From a bacterium (GTDB lineage Bacteria > Patescibacteriota > Patescibacteriia > UBA9934 > GWF2-40-263): a DNA stretch of 42,469 bases. The stretch lies in the NCBI GenBank assembly GCA_021789915.1, contig JAJYIV010000008.1:1-42469 (forward strand), in the 5' to 3' direction. Position numbers and translations under genes: made by a program. Of this stretch, positions 29,406-38,014 are shown in pieces. The notes beneath the pieces were generated by a model. It did not search any database. It saw only the letters and a list, made by a program, of their open reading frames with translations, and was not told the DNA's origin. Each line of letters begins with the position of its first letter. Within the stretch, counting starts at the first letter, position 1.

Positions 29406-30479
29406 CTACGCCCCCACGCGGAAATGACACACGTCGCCGTCGCGCATCACGTACTCCTTCCCTTCGATGCGCAGCTTGCCCGCCTCGCGCGCGCCCGCTT
29501 CGCCGAGCGCCACGAAATCCTTCCAATCGATCACCTCGGCGCGGATGAACGTCTTCTCGAAATCCGTGTGGATGACGCCGGCGGCCTGCGGCGCCTTGGT
29601 GCCGCGCGCAATCGTCCACGCACGCGTTTCCTTTTCGCCGGACGTAAAGTACGTGATGAGACCGAGAAGCTCGTACGTCATGGCGATCAGCCGGTCGAGG
29701 CCTGATTGCTTCAAGCCGAGCGCCTCGAGGAAACTCTTGTGCTCCGCCTCCGGCATCTCGACGATTTCCGATTCGATTTTCACGGAGAGCGGAAGGGCCA
29801 GGCGGTCCGGCCCGAGCGGGCTCTGCCACGCCGCATCCGACGCCGCCGCCTCGTCCACGTTGACGACGTAGAGCATCGGCTTGGCCGTCAGCAGGTTCAG
29901 CTGCCTGAGCGCCGCGCGATCATCGTCCTCAACCGCGACCGCGTTGGCCATCCTTCCCTGCTCCAGCGCGGCATACAGGCGTTTCAACAGCGCCAGATCC
30001 CGCTCCAATTCCTTGCCGACGCCCGCTTTCATCTTGCCTTCAACCGCGCGCAGGCGTTTTTCGACGACCTCAAGATCGGCCATGGCCAACTCGATTTCGA
30101 TCATCTCAGCGTCGCGCATCGGGTCCACGCCGCCGTCGACGTGATGCACGTTCGCGTCCTCAAACGCGCGCACGACGTGCACGATCAAGTCCGTCTCGCG
30201 GATGTTGGAGAGGAACTTGTTGCCGAGACCTTCGCCCTTGTGCGCGCCCTTGACGATGCCGGCAATGTCGACGAACTCCACGGCCGCCGGGATGATCTTC
30301 TGCGACACCGACTTGGCGGCCAAGAGGCCGAGGCGCGCGTCGGGAACTTCAACCATCCCCACGTTCGGCTCGATCGTGCAGAACGGAAAATTTTCGCAGG
30401 GCACCTGCTTCTTGGTGAGCGTCTTGAAGAGGGTGGACTTGCCGACGTTGGGCAAGCCGACGATGCCGGCGCGGAGCAT
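29406..30479 (-). CDS. ychF: Ribosome-binding GTPase/ATPase YchF
   Basis: A 357-residue YchF/OLA1-family P-loop protein. Seen: G1 [15 protein letters not shown] (about residues 7-21), the family [18 protein letters not shown]3 [20 protein letters not shown], and the C-terminal TGS-domain motif ([33 protein letters not shown]...[10 protein letters not shown]). YchF hydrolyses ATP and binds ribosomes. ATG 30479 is chosen by family start; it lies 9 bases after a -10 box, so the mRNA is probably leaderless. The longer in-frame upstream reading would run through the promoter. Confidence 0.96.
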   Translation of the reverse strand: MLRAGIVGLPNVGKSTLFKTLTKKQVPCENFPFCTIEPNVGMVEVPDARLGLLAAKSVSQKIIPAAVEFVDIAGIVKGAHKGEGLGNKFLSNIRETDLIVHVVRAFEDANVHHVDGGVDPMRDAEMIEIELAMADLEVVEKRLRAVEGKMKAGVGKELERDLALLKRLYAALEQGRMANAVAVEDDDRAALRQLNLLTAKPMLYVVNVDEAAASDAAWQSPLGPDRLALPLSVKIESEIVEMPEAEHKSFLEALGLKQSGLDRLIAMTYELLGLITYFTSGEKETRAWTIARGTKAPQAAGVIHTDFEKTFIRAEVIDWKDFVALGEAGAREAGKLRIEGKEYVMRDGDVCHFRVGA

Positions 30480-30488
30480 AGTGCTGCG

Positions 30489-30517
30489 AGCATAGCGGAA
30501 GGCGACACCCATGTCGA
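30489..30517 (-). promoter_or_regulatory. ychF promoter
   Basis: Minus-strand TCGACA (30517-30512), 17 bases, TATGCT (30494-30489), then 9 bases to ATG 30479. It diverges from the tRNA-Ala promoter, with 5 bases between the two -35 boxes. Confidence 0.7.
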
Positions 30518-30522
30518 TGGCC

Positions 30523-30551
30523 TTGACCAACCGCCTATCGCACGATATTCT
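30523..30551 (+). promoter_or_regulatory. tRNA-Ala promoter
   Basis: TTGACC (30523-30528), 17 bases, TATTCT (30546-30551), 16 bases before the tRNA 5' end. Confidence 0.75.
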
Positions 30552-30567
30552 GCCGGCACGAAATCGC

Positions 30568-30643
30568 GGGCCTTTAGCTCAGCTGGTAGAGCGCCTCCAT
30601 GGCATGGAGGAGGTCAAGGGTTCAAGTCCCTTAAGGTCCACCA
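30568..30643 (+). tRNA. tRNA-Ala (GGC)
   Basis: The acceptor GGGCCUU pairs with AAGGUCC and carries the G3-U70 wobble pair that identifies tRNA-Ala. Anticodon stem CCUCC/GGAGG and loop AUGGCAU give anticodon GGC. CCA is encoded (30641-30643). Confidence 0.96.
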
Positions 30644-30646
30644 AAA

Positions 30647-30690
30647 ACCGCCGCGGATGCGTCCCGTCCGAGGACGCCGCGGCGTTTTTA
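30647..30690 (+). terminator. Terminator after tRNA-Ala
   Basis: Stem CGCCGCGG/CCGCGGCG, loop of 20 bases, then TTTTT. Confidence 0.8.
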
Positions 30691-30726
30691 TGCACAGCGT
30701 GGGCATGACGAAAGGACAACTAGTGA

Positions 30727-30732
30727 TATAGT
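30727..30732 (+). promoter_or_regulatory. -10 box of the SPW gene
   Basis: TATAGT lies 44 bases before ATG 30777. A hairpin AGGTCT/AAGACCT (about 30741-30757) lies in the leader. The -35 region is weak. Confidence 0.4.
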
Positions 30733-30776
30733 ACTGGTAAAGGTCTCTTAAAGACCTATAAAACCTATGTAGCCCT

Positions 30777-30929
30777 ATGTGGCAACAGTGGGTAAACGCG
30801 ATCTTGGGCCTTTGGCTCATTTTGTCCGCCTTCCTCGGGTTCTCTGCCTCGGCGCAGACGACGAACCTGGTGATCGTGGGCATCATCGTCGCCGTCCTCG
30901 GCTTCTGGGGCGCCGGCATGAAAAAGTAA
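30777..30929 (+). CDS. SPW-repeat small membrane protein, 50 residues
   Basis: MWQQWVNAILGLWLILSAFL begins the protein; the second helix is NLVIVGIIVAVLGFWGAG, ending in MKK. The W-x-N-x-x-L-G-x-W-L pattern followed by a second helix is the SPW repeat, here one unit. Two membrane helices fill nearly the whole protein. Function unknown. It has an own terminator (30944-30977). No clear Shine-Dalgarno site is seen. Confidence 0.75.
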   Translation: MWQQWVNAILGLWLILSAFLGFSASAQTTNLVIVGIIVAVLGFWGAGMKK

Positions 30930-30943
30930 GGCCCGTCCACAAG

Positions 30944-30977
30944 AAACGCACACGCCTTCCGCGTGCGCGTTTTTTTG
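30944..30977 (+). terminator. Terminator after the SPW gene
   Basis: Stem AACGCACACGC/GCGTGCGCGTT with loop CTTCC and seven T. Confidence 0.88.
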
Positions 30978-30983
30978 ATGGGG

Positions 30984-30989
30984 TATAAT
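30984..30989 (+). promoter_or_regulatory. -10 box of thymidine kinase gene
   Basis: A perfect TATAAT lies 30 bases before the tdk ATG. The -35 position falls in the preceding terminator. Confidence 0.5.
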
Positions 30990-31019
30990 GCCGCCGGATC
31001 CGTTCCTCGAGGAGGACCT

Positions 31020-31577
31020 ATGCCCGGCAGCATCACGCTCATCACCGGCGGCATGTTCGCCGGAAAGACGGAAGAGCTCGCGCGCCGCATCGAACGGGTG
31101 CGCATCGTGTCGCAGATGGGGCGCACGGAACGTGCGATCGTGTTCAAGCCGACGCGCGACACGCGCCGCGAACGCGCCGGCGAACGGATGGATCCCGTCC
31201 GCGTCGAACGCCCGGCAGACATCCTTCCGCTGGCGGAAGGATATACCGTCGTCGGCATCGACGAGCCGCATTTTTGGAACGAGCCGGAGGAGGCGGAAGA
31301 GGTGCGGCGCGTCTGCCTCGCGCTTGCCCGCGGCGGGACGGAGGTGCTGGTGTCGGTGCTGAACGCCGACTTCCGCGGGCGCCCCTTCCTCGTCGGCGGC
31401 CTTTTGTTCGCGATCGCGACCGACATCGTCCTGCGGAACGCCGTGTGCACCGCCTGCGGGGCCGACGCGAGCTTCAGCCAGCGCGTGGCGGGCGGGCAGG
31501 ACACGCTGCAGGTCGGCAACGGCGATGCCTATCGCCCCTGCTGCGTCCGCTGCTTCAAGGATCCTCCGACGGCGTGA
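31020..31577 (+). CDS. tdk: Thymidine kinase, type II
   Basis: A 185-residue cytosolic thymidine kinase for nucleoside salvage (thymidine to dTMP). P-loop GGMFAGKT at 10-17, catalytic glutamate in GIDEPHF (E82), and a zinc site with CTACG and PCCVRC near residues 143-180. The usual GIDEAQF is varied to GIDEPHF. ATG 31020 has a strong Shine-Dalgarno GAGGAGG 5 bases upstream. Salvage of nucleosides fits the reduced metabolism typical of CPR organisms. Confidence 0.95.
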   Translation: MPGSITLITGGMFAGKTEELARRIERVRIVSQMGRTERAIVFKPTRDTRRERAGERMDPVRVERPADILPLAEGYTVVGIDEPHFWNEPEEAEEVRRVCLALARGGTEVLVSVLNADFRGRPFLVGGLLFAIATDIVLRNAVCTACGADASFSQRVAGGQDTLQVGNGDAYRPCCVRCFKDPPTA

Positions 31578-31589
31578 ATCGCCTCTCTC

Positions 31590-31616
31590 ACGGCGCCCTC
31601 ACCGGAGCCGTTTTTT
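31590..31616 (+). terminator. Terminator after tdk
   Basis: Stem ACGGC/GCCGT, 12-base loop, then TTTTTT. The ruvB -35 box starts 2 bases later. Confidence 0.7.
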
Positions 31617-31617
31617 C

Positions 31618-31646
31618 TTGCCTTCCGCTGCCGGCGCTCCCATAAT
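31618..31646 (+). promoter_or_regulatory. ruvB promoter
   Basis: TTGCCT (31618-31623), 17 bases, CATAAT (31641-31646), then 8 bases to ATG 31655. A leaderless mRNA is predicted. Confidence 0.65.
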
Positions 31647-31654
31647 GGCGGCGT

Positions 31655-32680
31655 ATGATCGAACGGGACGCCTTGGAAGAACCGACAGACGTGCTGGACG
31701 GCGACGCCGCGCCGCTCGAACGGGAATTCGAGGCGGGATTGCGCCCGCAGCGGCTGGACGATTTCATCGGCCAAACCGCGCTCAAGGAAAACCTGCACGT
31801 CCTGATCGACGCGGCAAAAAAGCGCGGCGAGCCGCTGGAGCACGTGCTGTTCTACGGCCACCCAGGCCTCGGCAAGACGACGCTCGCGAACGTCCTCGCC
31901 CACGAAATGGGCGCGCAGGTCAAAGTGACGAGCGGCCCCGCGCTGGAGCACACGGGCGACCTGGTCGCCGTGCTTTCCAATCTCTCGAAAGGCGACGTGC
32001 TGTTCATCGACGAGATCCATCGCCTGAACCATGCGATCGAGGAAGTGCTCTACCCCGCCATGGAGGATTTCGCGATCGACATCATCACCGGCAAGGGGCC
32101 GACGGCGCGCACGCTGCACTACCGGCTGGAAACATTCACCATCATCGGCGCCACGACGCGCCTGTCGCTGCTGTCTTCCCCGCTGCGGGACCGCTTCGGG
32201 GCGATTTACCATCTGGATTTCTACGCGGAAGGCGACGTGGCGCGCATCCTCGAGCGCAGCGCCCGCCTGCTCGGCGTCCCGGCCGACGCGGACGCCCTGG
32301 CGCTGCTCTCCACCCGCGCGCGCCGCACGCCGCGCATCGCGAACCGGCTCTTGAGGCGCCTGCGCGACTACGCGCAGGTGCGCGCCGACGGGCGCGTCAC
32401 GCGCGCGACGGCCGAAGCGGCGCTCGGGATGCTGGACGTGGACGCATTCGGCCTGGATCAGGCAGACCGCCGATTGCTTTCCGCCATCGTCGAGACATTC
32501 CACGGCGGCCCGGTCGGCCTTTCCACGCTGGCGGCGGCCACCCAGGAAGAGCTCGCGACGATCGAAGAAGTGCACGAGCCGTTCCTGCTGCAGCTCGGCA
32601 TGATTCAACGGACGCCGCGCGGCCGCGTCGCCACGGAGCGCGCCTACCGCCATCTCGGCCTGACGCCGCCGGTGGCGTAG
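31655..32680 (+). CDS. ruvB: Holliday junction helicase RuvB
   Basis: A 341-residue AAA+ motor that drives branch migration with RuvA. Walker A GHPGLGKT (68-75), Walker B FIDEIH (117-122), sensor 1 GATTR, the arginine-finger region SPLRDRFG, and the C-terminal winged helix ([46 protein letters not shown]) are all present. Start by family and by the promoter. The last 12 bases before the att site at 32692 belong to the next gene's promoter; the recombinase gene of the integrated element overlaps the ruvB 3' end on the other strand. Confidence 0.97.
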   Translation: MIERDALEEPTDVLDGDAAPLEREFEAGLRPQRLDDFIGQTALKENLHVLIDAAKKRGEPLEHVLFYGHPGLGKTTLANVLAHEMGAQVKVTSGPALEHTGDLVAVLSNLSKGDVLFIDEIHRLNHAIEEVLYPAMEDFAIDIITGKGPTARTLHYRLETFTIIGATTRLSLLSSPLRDRFGAIYHLDFYAEGDVARILERSARLLGVPADADALALLSTRARRTPRIANRLLRRLRDYAQVRADGRVTRATAEAALGMLDVDAFGLDQADRRLLSAIVETFHGGPVGLSTLAAATQEELATIEEVHEPFLLQLGMIQRTPRGRVATERAYRHLGLTPPVA

Positions 32681-34170
32681 GTGCTATACTGGTCCCAGTC
32701 CGCAACTGGCAACATTGTTTGAAAATCGTTCGGTTTGGGTGTTTTTGCGATGAGCGCAAAGACGGGTTTGTATTGTAAATCCTGCACAATCTTGTTGTGG
32801 AAGGAAAGGTTCCAGAGTAAATCTTGGAGCAATATTCTTTTTTCCTCCGGTTCTGCTTCGGTGTAGTCATTTTGTGCGGAAATGCCTTGTAAAAAGTAAT
32901 TTTTTATCGGTTCCAAAGTTGCAAACTGCTCATCGGACTTGCCCTGCATTTTCTTGATTTCGGCATTTACGGCGATCGCTTCGTTGGTAAGAGCCTTCAT
33001 TTTCGGCGCGTAAATCGCCTCGGGGGTGATTTCTGCCGCGAAACTGTCCGCAAGCTTGGATTGGGCCGTCTCGATTTGCTGGAGGCGATTCTGGAGCGAT
33101 GCAATAGACGATGCGGCGTAATAGTTCTCATGGGCGAGCCGTTCCTTCGCCGCTTGGTAGGCAAGCTCGACGAGATCGGGATCGCATTGGAGTTTTTCAA
33201 GCAGGCCGCCGATAACGCCGTCGAGAAATTCGGACCGCATATAAACATGGTGCTGATCGCAGACGCGCTTGCCGTTCGTGCAGAAATAATAATCGTGGCC
33301 CTTGCGCTTGCTCGCTGTGATCGCGCAACCGCAGTTCGCGCATTTCAAAAATCCACGGAGGTGGAAAAATCGCTTTTGTTGTCGGCCATGTAACTTGCCA
33401 TCCAAAACGGCGTTCGCGGTATCGTAGAGTTCTTTAGAAATTAAAGGCGTATGATTGCCTTGATAATATTTTCCGTTGCGGAGCATCACGCCCATATAAA
33501 ACGGATCGCGAAGAACGCGATGGATAAAGCCCTTGTTCACTTTTGTGCCGGAGCGTGAGCGCAAGCCCCGTGCATAGAAAATATCGGAAACTTCTTTCAA
33601 GCTGATGCCGCCCTGCGCATACATCTCGAAGATGCGTGGAATGAACGGCGCGATTTTCTCATCGAGATACAATGTCTTGGTTGCCTTGTCGTTTATATAT
33701 CCGAACGGCGCATGGTTCGGCCAGCCGCCGCGCTCAAGCTTCGCCCGATTGCCGCGCTTCACATTGGCAGAAAGATCATCGACATACTTTTTGGCGATGC
33801 CAAAATCGAGCGTCATCATAAACTTGTCGTCCGAGGTATTATGGAAAGATTTTTCCGGCGTGCGAATTTCTTTGATGAAGCCCTTGTCCATAAGTTCGAT
33901 CGTGAGGCCACCGTCCACCATGTTGCGAGCGATGCGATCCGGTTTCCAGACGAGCAAGATGCACTCGCCGGATTTTTGGATATATGCCAGCATCTCATTG
34001 AACACCGGGCGCCCGGAGGACTTTGCAGACTTCGATTCCTTGAAGGTTTTAGAGATGACAAAACCATCGTGATCAGCGATACGCTGTAACTCCGCTTCTT
34101 GTGAGTCGATGGATAGGACTTGCCGATCTTCGGCTTCGGTCGATTTCCTGCAATATGCTATGTATTTCAT
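32644..34170 (-). CDS. Large serine recombinase (integrase) of the integrated element
   Basis: A 508-residue serine integrase. The resolvase domain starts [26 protein letters not shown] with catalytic S10; the recombinase domain follows (about 160-270, [35 protein letters not shown]..); a zinc ribbon has C..C and C..H near 293-325 ([24 protein letters not shown]). A coiled-coil helix is near 375-430. The reading frame crosses the att core (32692-32697) and ends in host DNA antisense to ruvB, so about the last 16 residues (after VADWD) are host-encoded. In the excised circle the same frame would end VADWDEVGTLVALQNQPNH. Confidence 0.93.
   Translation of the reverse strand: MKYIAYCRKSTEAEDRQVLSIDSQEAELQRIADHDGFVISKTFKESKSAKSSGRPVFNEMLAYIQKSGECILLVWKPDRIARNMVDGGLTIELMDKGFIKEIRTPEKSFHNTSDDKFMMTLDFGIAKKYVDDLSANVKRGNRAKLERGGWPNHAPFGYINDKATKTLYLDEKIAPFIPRIFEMYAQGGISLKEVSDIFYARGLRSRSGTKVNKGFIHRVLRDPFYMGVMLRNGKYYQGNHTPLISKELYDTANAVLDGKLHGRQQKRFFHLRGFLKCANCGCAITASKRKGHDYYFCTNGKRVCDQHHVYMRSEFLDGVIGGLLEKLQCDPDLVELAYQAAKERLAHENYYAASSIASLQNRLQQIETAQSKLADSFAAEITPEAIYAPKMKALTNEAIAVNAEIKKMQGKSDEQFATLEPIKNYFLQGISAQNDYTEAEPEEKRILLQDLLWNLSFHNKIVQDLQYKPVFALIAKTPKPNDFQTMLPVADWDQYSTYATGGVRPRWR
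32685..32690 (+). promoter_or_regulatory. TATACT box split from its gene by the integrated element
   Basis: TATACT just after ruvB lies 2 bases before the att core. If the element is removed, this box lies 20 bases before ATG 37690 of the membrane protein. It is therefore the likely original promoter of that gene. Confidence 0.5.
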
Positions 34171-34256
34171 GATGGTTTTGCTATGGAAATTGGCTTCGGT
34201 TCGCTTCTTCCTTCAAGGTTCTTTTCTTCGGTTATATGGCATGGGGTTGTCCGCCG

Positions 34257-34781
34257 TCAATGCGGCATTCGCCAGTCGAGCTCGTCATGGATTTTCGCCA
34301 TATTAAGAAACATTTTGTCTTTCTTTAAGATTTCTTTCTTTAATTTCTTTACAGAACGCGATTGAAATTCGGAATCGTCAATTTCATCGAGCTTTTCATC
34401 GGGCAACGTTCTCAAAACAGGAACATTTTTGAGCTGTTTTGATATCATCTCGCGTATCAAATCAGGAACAGAATCGGCGTCGATGTTCCCGTTCCGGGAA
34501 CGCTGCCATGCTTCGATATGAGGGTTCACCCGGATGGTTTTCCGTTCCTCGTCCATATCCAAAACGCGGAGCTCGACGAGCTGCCGAAGTTCGTGTCCGA
34601 TCGCGCCGCGGTGGAGGCCTGCGACCCGGAAATATTTCTTTTCGTAGAACGCCCACGGCACCTGGCAGCCATAGGTAAGACGCAAAATGAGCAGGACGAT
34701 TTTCACCTGCCGCTTTGTGAGATCACGCGTGATGAGCGCCGTGAGGATGCTGTTCGGTACGCGGGTGAATTTAACTTTCAT
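34257..34781 (-). CDS. Phage/plasmid replication protein O-like
   Basis: A 174-residue protein whose N-terminal half is a winged helix as in phage replication protein O (FTRVPNSILTALITRDLTKRQVKIVLLILRLTYGCQ...FRVAGLHRGAIGHELRQLVELRVLDMDEERKTIRVNP). Such proteins bind origins and recruit the helicase. The C-terminal half is charged. No helicase loader partner is seen in the element. ATG 34781 overlaps the preceding 62-codon gene by 11 bases, so the two are coupled. Start chosen by family. Confidence 0.7.
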   Translation of the reverse strand: MKVKFTRVPNSILTALITRDLTKRQVKIVLLILRLTYGCQVPWAFYEKKYFRVAGLHRGAIGHELRQLVELRVLDMDEERKTIRVNPHIEAWQRSRNGNIDADSVPDLIREMISKQLKNVPVLRTLPDEKLDEIDDSEFQSRSVKKLKKEILKKDKMFLNMAKIHDELDWRMPH

Positions 34782-34959
34782 GGGCTTGGTTTTCCTGCTT
34801 GTTTTTGTGCTTCCGCGCCCTGATTTTCGAGAAGGTGAGATAGAGATTTCCCAAAGAGCGCAAATACTCCACCGCTTGTTCCCGTGAAATGCGGAGGTTG
34901 TATTTCGTGAGCGCATAGGCGACCATGCGATCGATAAGTTCTTCGCTGTAGACTTCCAT
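34771..34959 (-). CDS. Small helical protein, 62 residues
   Basis: MEVYSEELIDRMVAYALTKY begins a helical protein containing LRISREQAVEYLRSLGNLYLTF and a basic tail (RKHKNKQENQAHES). I recall similar small proteins in CPR plasmids and prophages, without function. ATG 34959 is favoured over 34992 because the upstream part overlaps a perfect hairpin (GGGACTC/GAGTCCC, about 34983-35002). Overlaps the RepO-like gene. Confidence 0.6.
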   Translation of the reverse strand: MEVYSEELIDRMVAYALTKYNLRISREQAVEYLRSLGNLYLTFSKIRARKHKNKQENQAHES

Positions 34960-35034
34960 GCGTCCAGTTTCGCAAAACAAACAGGGACTCACTTTGGAGT
35001 CCCGGTGAATCCCAAAAAGAAATGCAGGGAAATA

Positions 35035-35649
35035 CTACTTTGTCCGCTTGATCGTCTTTCCTTGCCAGACAAAAAGATCGTCGATGCCGAGGTCGTGCTT
35101 TGCGCGGGCGTTCAGCGCTTTCGTCGTGTCGTATACCATCCGGCGTGCTTTCTCCTGTTGCGAGGGATCATACCCCTTGTTCACATCCGCACCTGTCATC
35201 TCGTCGTACGGCAACGACCAATCGACATATTCATTCACGCGGTGCTTGAACATCGCCCGGCAGAGGCAGTGCTCGTTCTTCGTTGGCGGCAGTTTGGCGA
35301 CGGAGTCGCCGAGCATCAAAGTTGCCTCGTGATCGACAAAGACGAGGTTGGCAGTTGCAAGAACAGCGACGGGTGCGGGTTCGGTCGGCGTAATCGGGGG
35401 CACCGTTGCTTCGTTTTTCTTCATGCGTTCCCATTGGACAAGTGCGATGAGTTCCGCCACGGGCAGGCCGCCAAAAAAGAGCAGGCCGAAAATATCATCG
35501 ATCGGGGTTGTATAGGGCAAAGTGATCGGGCCGTAGTATGCAAATGCAGCGATGCGGAACACGCCGAAAAGGGCAATGCCGAGCGCCCCGATTCCGCTCA
35601 AAAGAGCGCCATAACGGAAATGTTTTGAGGTAAAAAGATGATGCCACAT
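35035..35649 (-). CDS. Membrane protein of the integrated element
   Basis: A 204-residue protein with two N-terminal membrane helices (about residues 13-38 and 52-70: YGALLSGIGALGIALFGVFRIAAFAYYG; IFGLLFFGGLPVAELIALVQW) and a cytoplasmic or outer domain with Cys (HCLCRAMFKHRVNEYVDWSLPYDEM). No family recognised. A TAAAAT box (35664-35659) lies 9 bases before ATG 35649, so this mRNA is also probably leaderless. Confidence 0.65.
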   Translation of the reverse strand: MWHHLFTSKHFRYGALLSGIGALGIALFGVFRIAAFAYYGPITLPYTTPIDDIFGLLFFGGLPVAELIALVQWERMKKNEATVPPITPTEPAPVAVLATANLVFVDHEATLMLGDSVAKLPPTKNEHCLCRAMFKHRVNEYVDWSLPYDEMTGADVNKGYDPSQQEKARRMVYDTTKALNARAKHDLGIDDLFVWQGKTIKRTK

Positions 35650-35702
35650 AACGCTTTTATTTTAACAGAAAATAAAAGGGCGCAACCGTGTGCGCCAGAA
35701 AT

Positions 35703-35767
35703 CTATAATACGCTTGGTAACGTGCGCCATAATCAGATGGCTGCGCGTTCGCGCAAGCGTATTATAG
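35703..35767. other. Long perfect-arm hairpin, possible origin or transfer site of the element
   Basis: 14-bp perfect arms CTATAATACGCTTG / CAAGCGTATTATAG with an inner stem GCGCCAT/ATGG..GCGC in the 37-base loop. Both arms contain a TATAAT in outward or inward orientation. It lies between divergent genes of the element (35649 and 35853), followed by a run of nine C (35822-35830). Confidence 0.55.
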
Positions 35768-35852
35768 CGGTTGCGGATACGGAAAGTCCAGCGAAATTCT
35801 TATGCACATCTTTGCTATTTGCCCCCCCCCTATTTTATGCTTTAATTAAGCT

Positions 35853-36839
35853 ATGAGTAAAAATGGGTTTGCTGGCATAGCTATCCTACTTATTGTCCTT
35901 GCTTTGGCGGTAGCTGGGGGAATCGCCTATGTGCATTACGTTGTTTTGCCACGGCAAAATAGCGCAAACGGAACTACTCCATCTCCGGTGGCATCGACTA
36001 CGACTGCGGCTGTGGCTACGACTACGGCATCACCCGTCGCACCCGCAGGTTGCAATGATTTAGATTGTCTCATCACGGCGGCAAGTTCTTGCGCCCCGAT
36101 CACCTCAACGATAACCGAATCAAATAGTTTGGGATTTTTGGCGTTGGGCATTTTACAAAATTCAGTTACCGATAGGCAAATAAAAGGGCCTTCTGGCGCG
36201 AATTGTATTTACGTTTCAAAAGTTGAAAGTGCGAGCGCGGTTGTGGATCAGAAATTTTTTAGCGATCCTACCTATCAGAATCAGATTCTGAGCGGTCTCA
36301 AATCATTCCCTGGCGTTACCGACGCAGATATTCAAAAGGTAAAAACGGCCATACAGGACGGATCGGCTCTAAAGCAAGTCCAAACCCAGTTGGCGCAGAT
36401 GAATCAGAGCCTACAGGCCTCGATAAGCAGTATCACTACGTGCACGATACCGACCACAGAGTTAGTGAAGCGTCTCCAAGATGAAAAAGCTGGCAATATA
36501 AATATTCAATACCCTGATCCTTACTGCAAAGTTCAAATGGGACCTGCTGCAGCTACCACTCCGTCTGGCGTTGGATCAGTTACGCTTTACCTATATGCCA
36601 ACTCGACCAATGGAATAAACGGCGTAACATTCAAGGTTAATTCTCTTACCTCAACCGAGGTGAATGTAACCGTAACCGACCAGAAAACGGGAGCGAGCCA
36701 AACGGCGACCCTCACACCAAACAATACTGCAACGGTTGCGGGACATACGATGACCGTTACCAGTATCAAGCAGGTTAAAACCGGCACAATAAACGGCCAA
36801 CCTTCTTATGATGAGCAGGCGGCAGTAACTTTTCACTAG
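35853..36839 (+). CDS. Exported protein with pilin-like N-terminal helix
   Basis: A 328-residue protein. The N-terminus MSKNGFAGIAILLIVLALAVAGGIAYV has the G-F then hydrophobic-helix form seen in type IV pilin-like proteins or simple membrane anchors. A Thr/Ser/Pro/Ala-rich linker follows (residues 40-65), then a domain with four Cys in pairs (GCNDLDCL, SCAP, NCIYV, TTCT, YCKV) and a C-terminal beta-rich part. Likely surface exposed; function unknown. TATGCT lies 13-14 bases before the ATG. Confidence 0.65.
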   Translation: MSKNGFAGIAILLIVLALAVAGGIAYVHYVVLPRQNSANGTTPSPVASTTTAAVATTTASPVAPAGCNDLDCLITAASSCAPITSTITESNSLGFLALGILQNSVTDRQIKGPSGANCIYVSKVESASAVVDQKFFSDPTYQNQILSGLKSFPGVTDADIQKVKTAIQDGSALKQVQTQLAQMNQSLQASISSITTCTIPTTELVKRLQDEKAGNINIQYPDPYCKVQMGPAAATTPSGVGSVTLYLYANSTNGINGVTFKVNSLTSTEVNVTVTDQKTGASQTATLTPNNTATVAGHTMTVTSIKQVKTGTINGQPSYDEQAAVTFH

Positions 36840-36873
36840 GTCGAAATAATGTAAATAATTTAAATTAAAAAAT

Positions 36874-37632
36874 ATGAATATTTTCTCAACCTTAAAACAA
36901 GACGCCATAAATTTCCTTGAGCCGTACAAGACAAAAGAGCCGGCCAGCTATGCAGCGGCAGAACAAGCGCTCGGCGCTATCCTTATAACCGATGGTTTTA
37001 TAGGCATCAGCAATCCATTTGGGCGCAAAAAACGTTCTGGTATATTCGGCACATTAGGAGGAATGGTTCTCGGAGTTATCTTCATGCTCATTCCGACGTT
37101 TTTTGGGAATATAACGGGCATCAACAATATGACCGCAACGACTTCGGCAACAGTCGCTTCGGTTGGCGCACCGTCTTATACGGGAGGAACTAATTCACAG
37201 CATAGCAGTCCAGCATGCTCACTGGCTGTAAATTACTCGGTCAATGGTCAGCAGTACACAAATCAACAGTCCTCTTTCTCCTCATCGGATAACTGCTCTC
37301 TGGTTTCGGGACAAACAATCACCATCAACTACAATCCGGCCAATCCGGGTTCGTGGGCTTATGGAGCCAAGACGGTCAGTATGTTTCTTCAAATATTCTT
37401 TTGGGCGGGATTGTTGGTTTTAATCTCCAGTATCATCACCTTCTTTATTCGGTTGTTCAGCATCATTTTCGGCTGGAAATTATTAAGGGATGGTCGAAAG
37501 AACGCCGCCAATTTGCCGCCGGGCACAAACCTTCAAACCATGATTGACGAAATTAAACAGAACTTTATCTCATCAACTTTTGGCTTTGGAGCTGGGGTGA
37601 ATCCTTCCGTTCCTAACATATTGAATCAGTGA
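36874..37632 (+). CDS. DUF3592-like membrane protein
   Basis: A 252-residue protein with membrane helices near 60-80 (GGMVLGVIFMLIPTFFG) and 165-210 (FLQIFFWAGLLVLISSIITFFIRLFSIIFGW). The outer part has CSLAVNYSVNGQQYTNQQSSF and then SGQTITINYNPANPGSW, the pattern of DUF3592 proteins. Function unknown. It is the last gene before the right att core. The 34-base gap before it is very AT-rich. Confidence 0.65.
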   Translation: MNIFSTLKQDAINFLEPYKTKEPASYAAAEQALGAILITDGFIGISNPFGRKKRSGIFGTLGGMVLGVIFMLIPTFFGNITGINNMTATTSATVASVGAPSYTGGTNSQHSSPACSLAVNYSVNGQQYTNQQSSFSSSDNCSLVSGQTITINYNPANPGSWAYGAKTVSMFLQIFFWAGLLVLISSIITFFIRLFSIIFGWKLLRDGRKNAANLPPGTNLQTMIDEIKQNFISSTFGFGAGVNPSVPNILNQ

Positions 37633-37689
37633 TTCGGTTGATTTTGTAGTGCCACCAGCGTTCCAACTTCGTCCCACAACCGCAGCCAT

Positions 37690-38013
37690 ATGGCGCTCGA
37701 TCCGACATTTTCCATCCCGAACAGCATTCTCTACGTCCCGCTGCTGCTGCTGGCGGCGTATTTCGCGTTCCGCGCGCTGGCGGACGTCTACATCCTCGTC
37801 CATTTCGGGCAAAATGGCGGCACGCTGCGGAGCGTCCTTCTCCTGTTCTTTGCCGGCACGGCCGTGATTTTCGGCGGCATGATGTACGCCCTTTCCGGCT
37901 ACGACCTGGCACGTCCCATCCCGCTGCCCGCCCTGTCGAACCTGCTTTCCCCGAGCGTCCAATCGTATCCGTCCCTGCTTCCGCCCGCAGCCGCGAAACC
38001 GTCGCTCAAGTGA
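37690..38013 (+). CDS. Small membrane protein, host gene at the right junction
   Basis: A 107-residue protein with two membrane helices (about 13-35, LYVPLLLLAAYFAFRALADVYILV; and 46-68, VLLLFFAGTAVIFGGMMYAL) and a Pro/Ser-rich tail. No family recognised. The 14 bases between the att core and its ATG are all that remains of its original leader; the promoter-like TATACT now lies 5 kb away at 32685. It is followed after 1 base by the PH-domain gene and is probably cotranscribed. Confidence 0.65.
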   Translation: MALDPTFSIPNSILYVPLLLLAAYFAFRALADVYILVHFGQNGGTLRSVLLLFFAGTAVIFGGMMYALSGYDLARPIPLPALSNLLSPSVQSYPSLLPPAAAKPSLK

Positions 38014-38014
38014 T

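Larger units (their letters stand above)
32692..37676. mobile_element. Integrative element with serine recombinase, about 5 kb
   Basis: A visibly AT-richer block lies between the core GTCCCA at 32692-32697 and the same GTCCCA at 37671-37676. It carries the recombinase, a RepO-like replication protein, two small proteins and three membrane or exported proteins. Removing it restores a plain TATACT-to-ATG arrangement for the 37690 gene. Ends are inferred from this junction and from the composition change; no phage structural or conjugation genes are seen. Confidence 0.75.
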
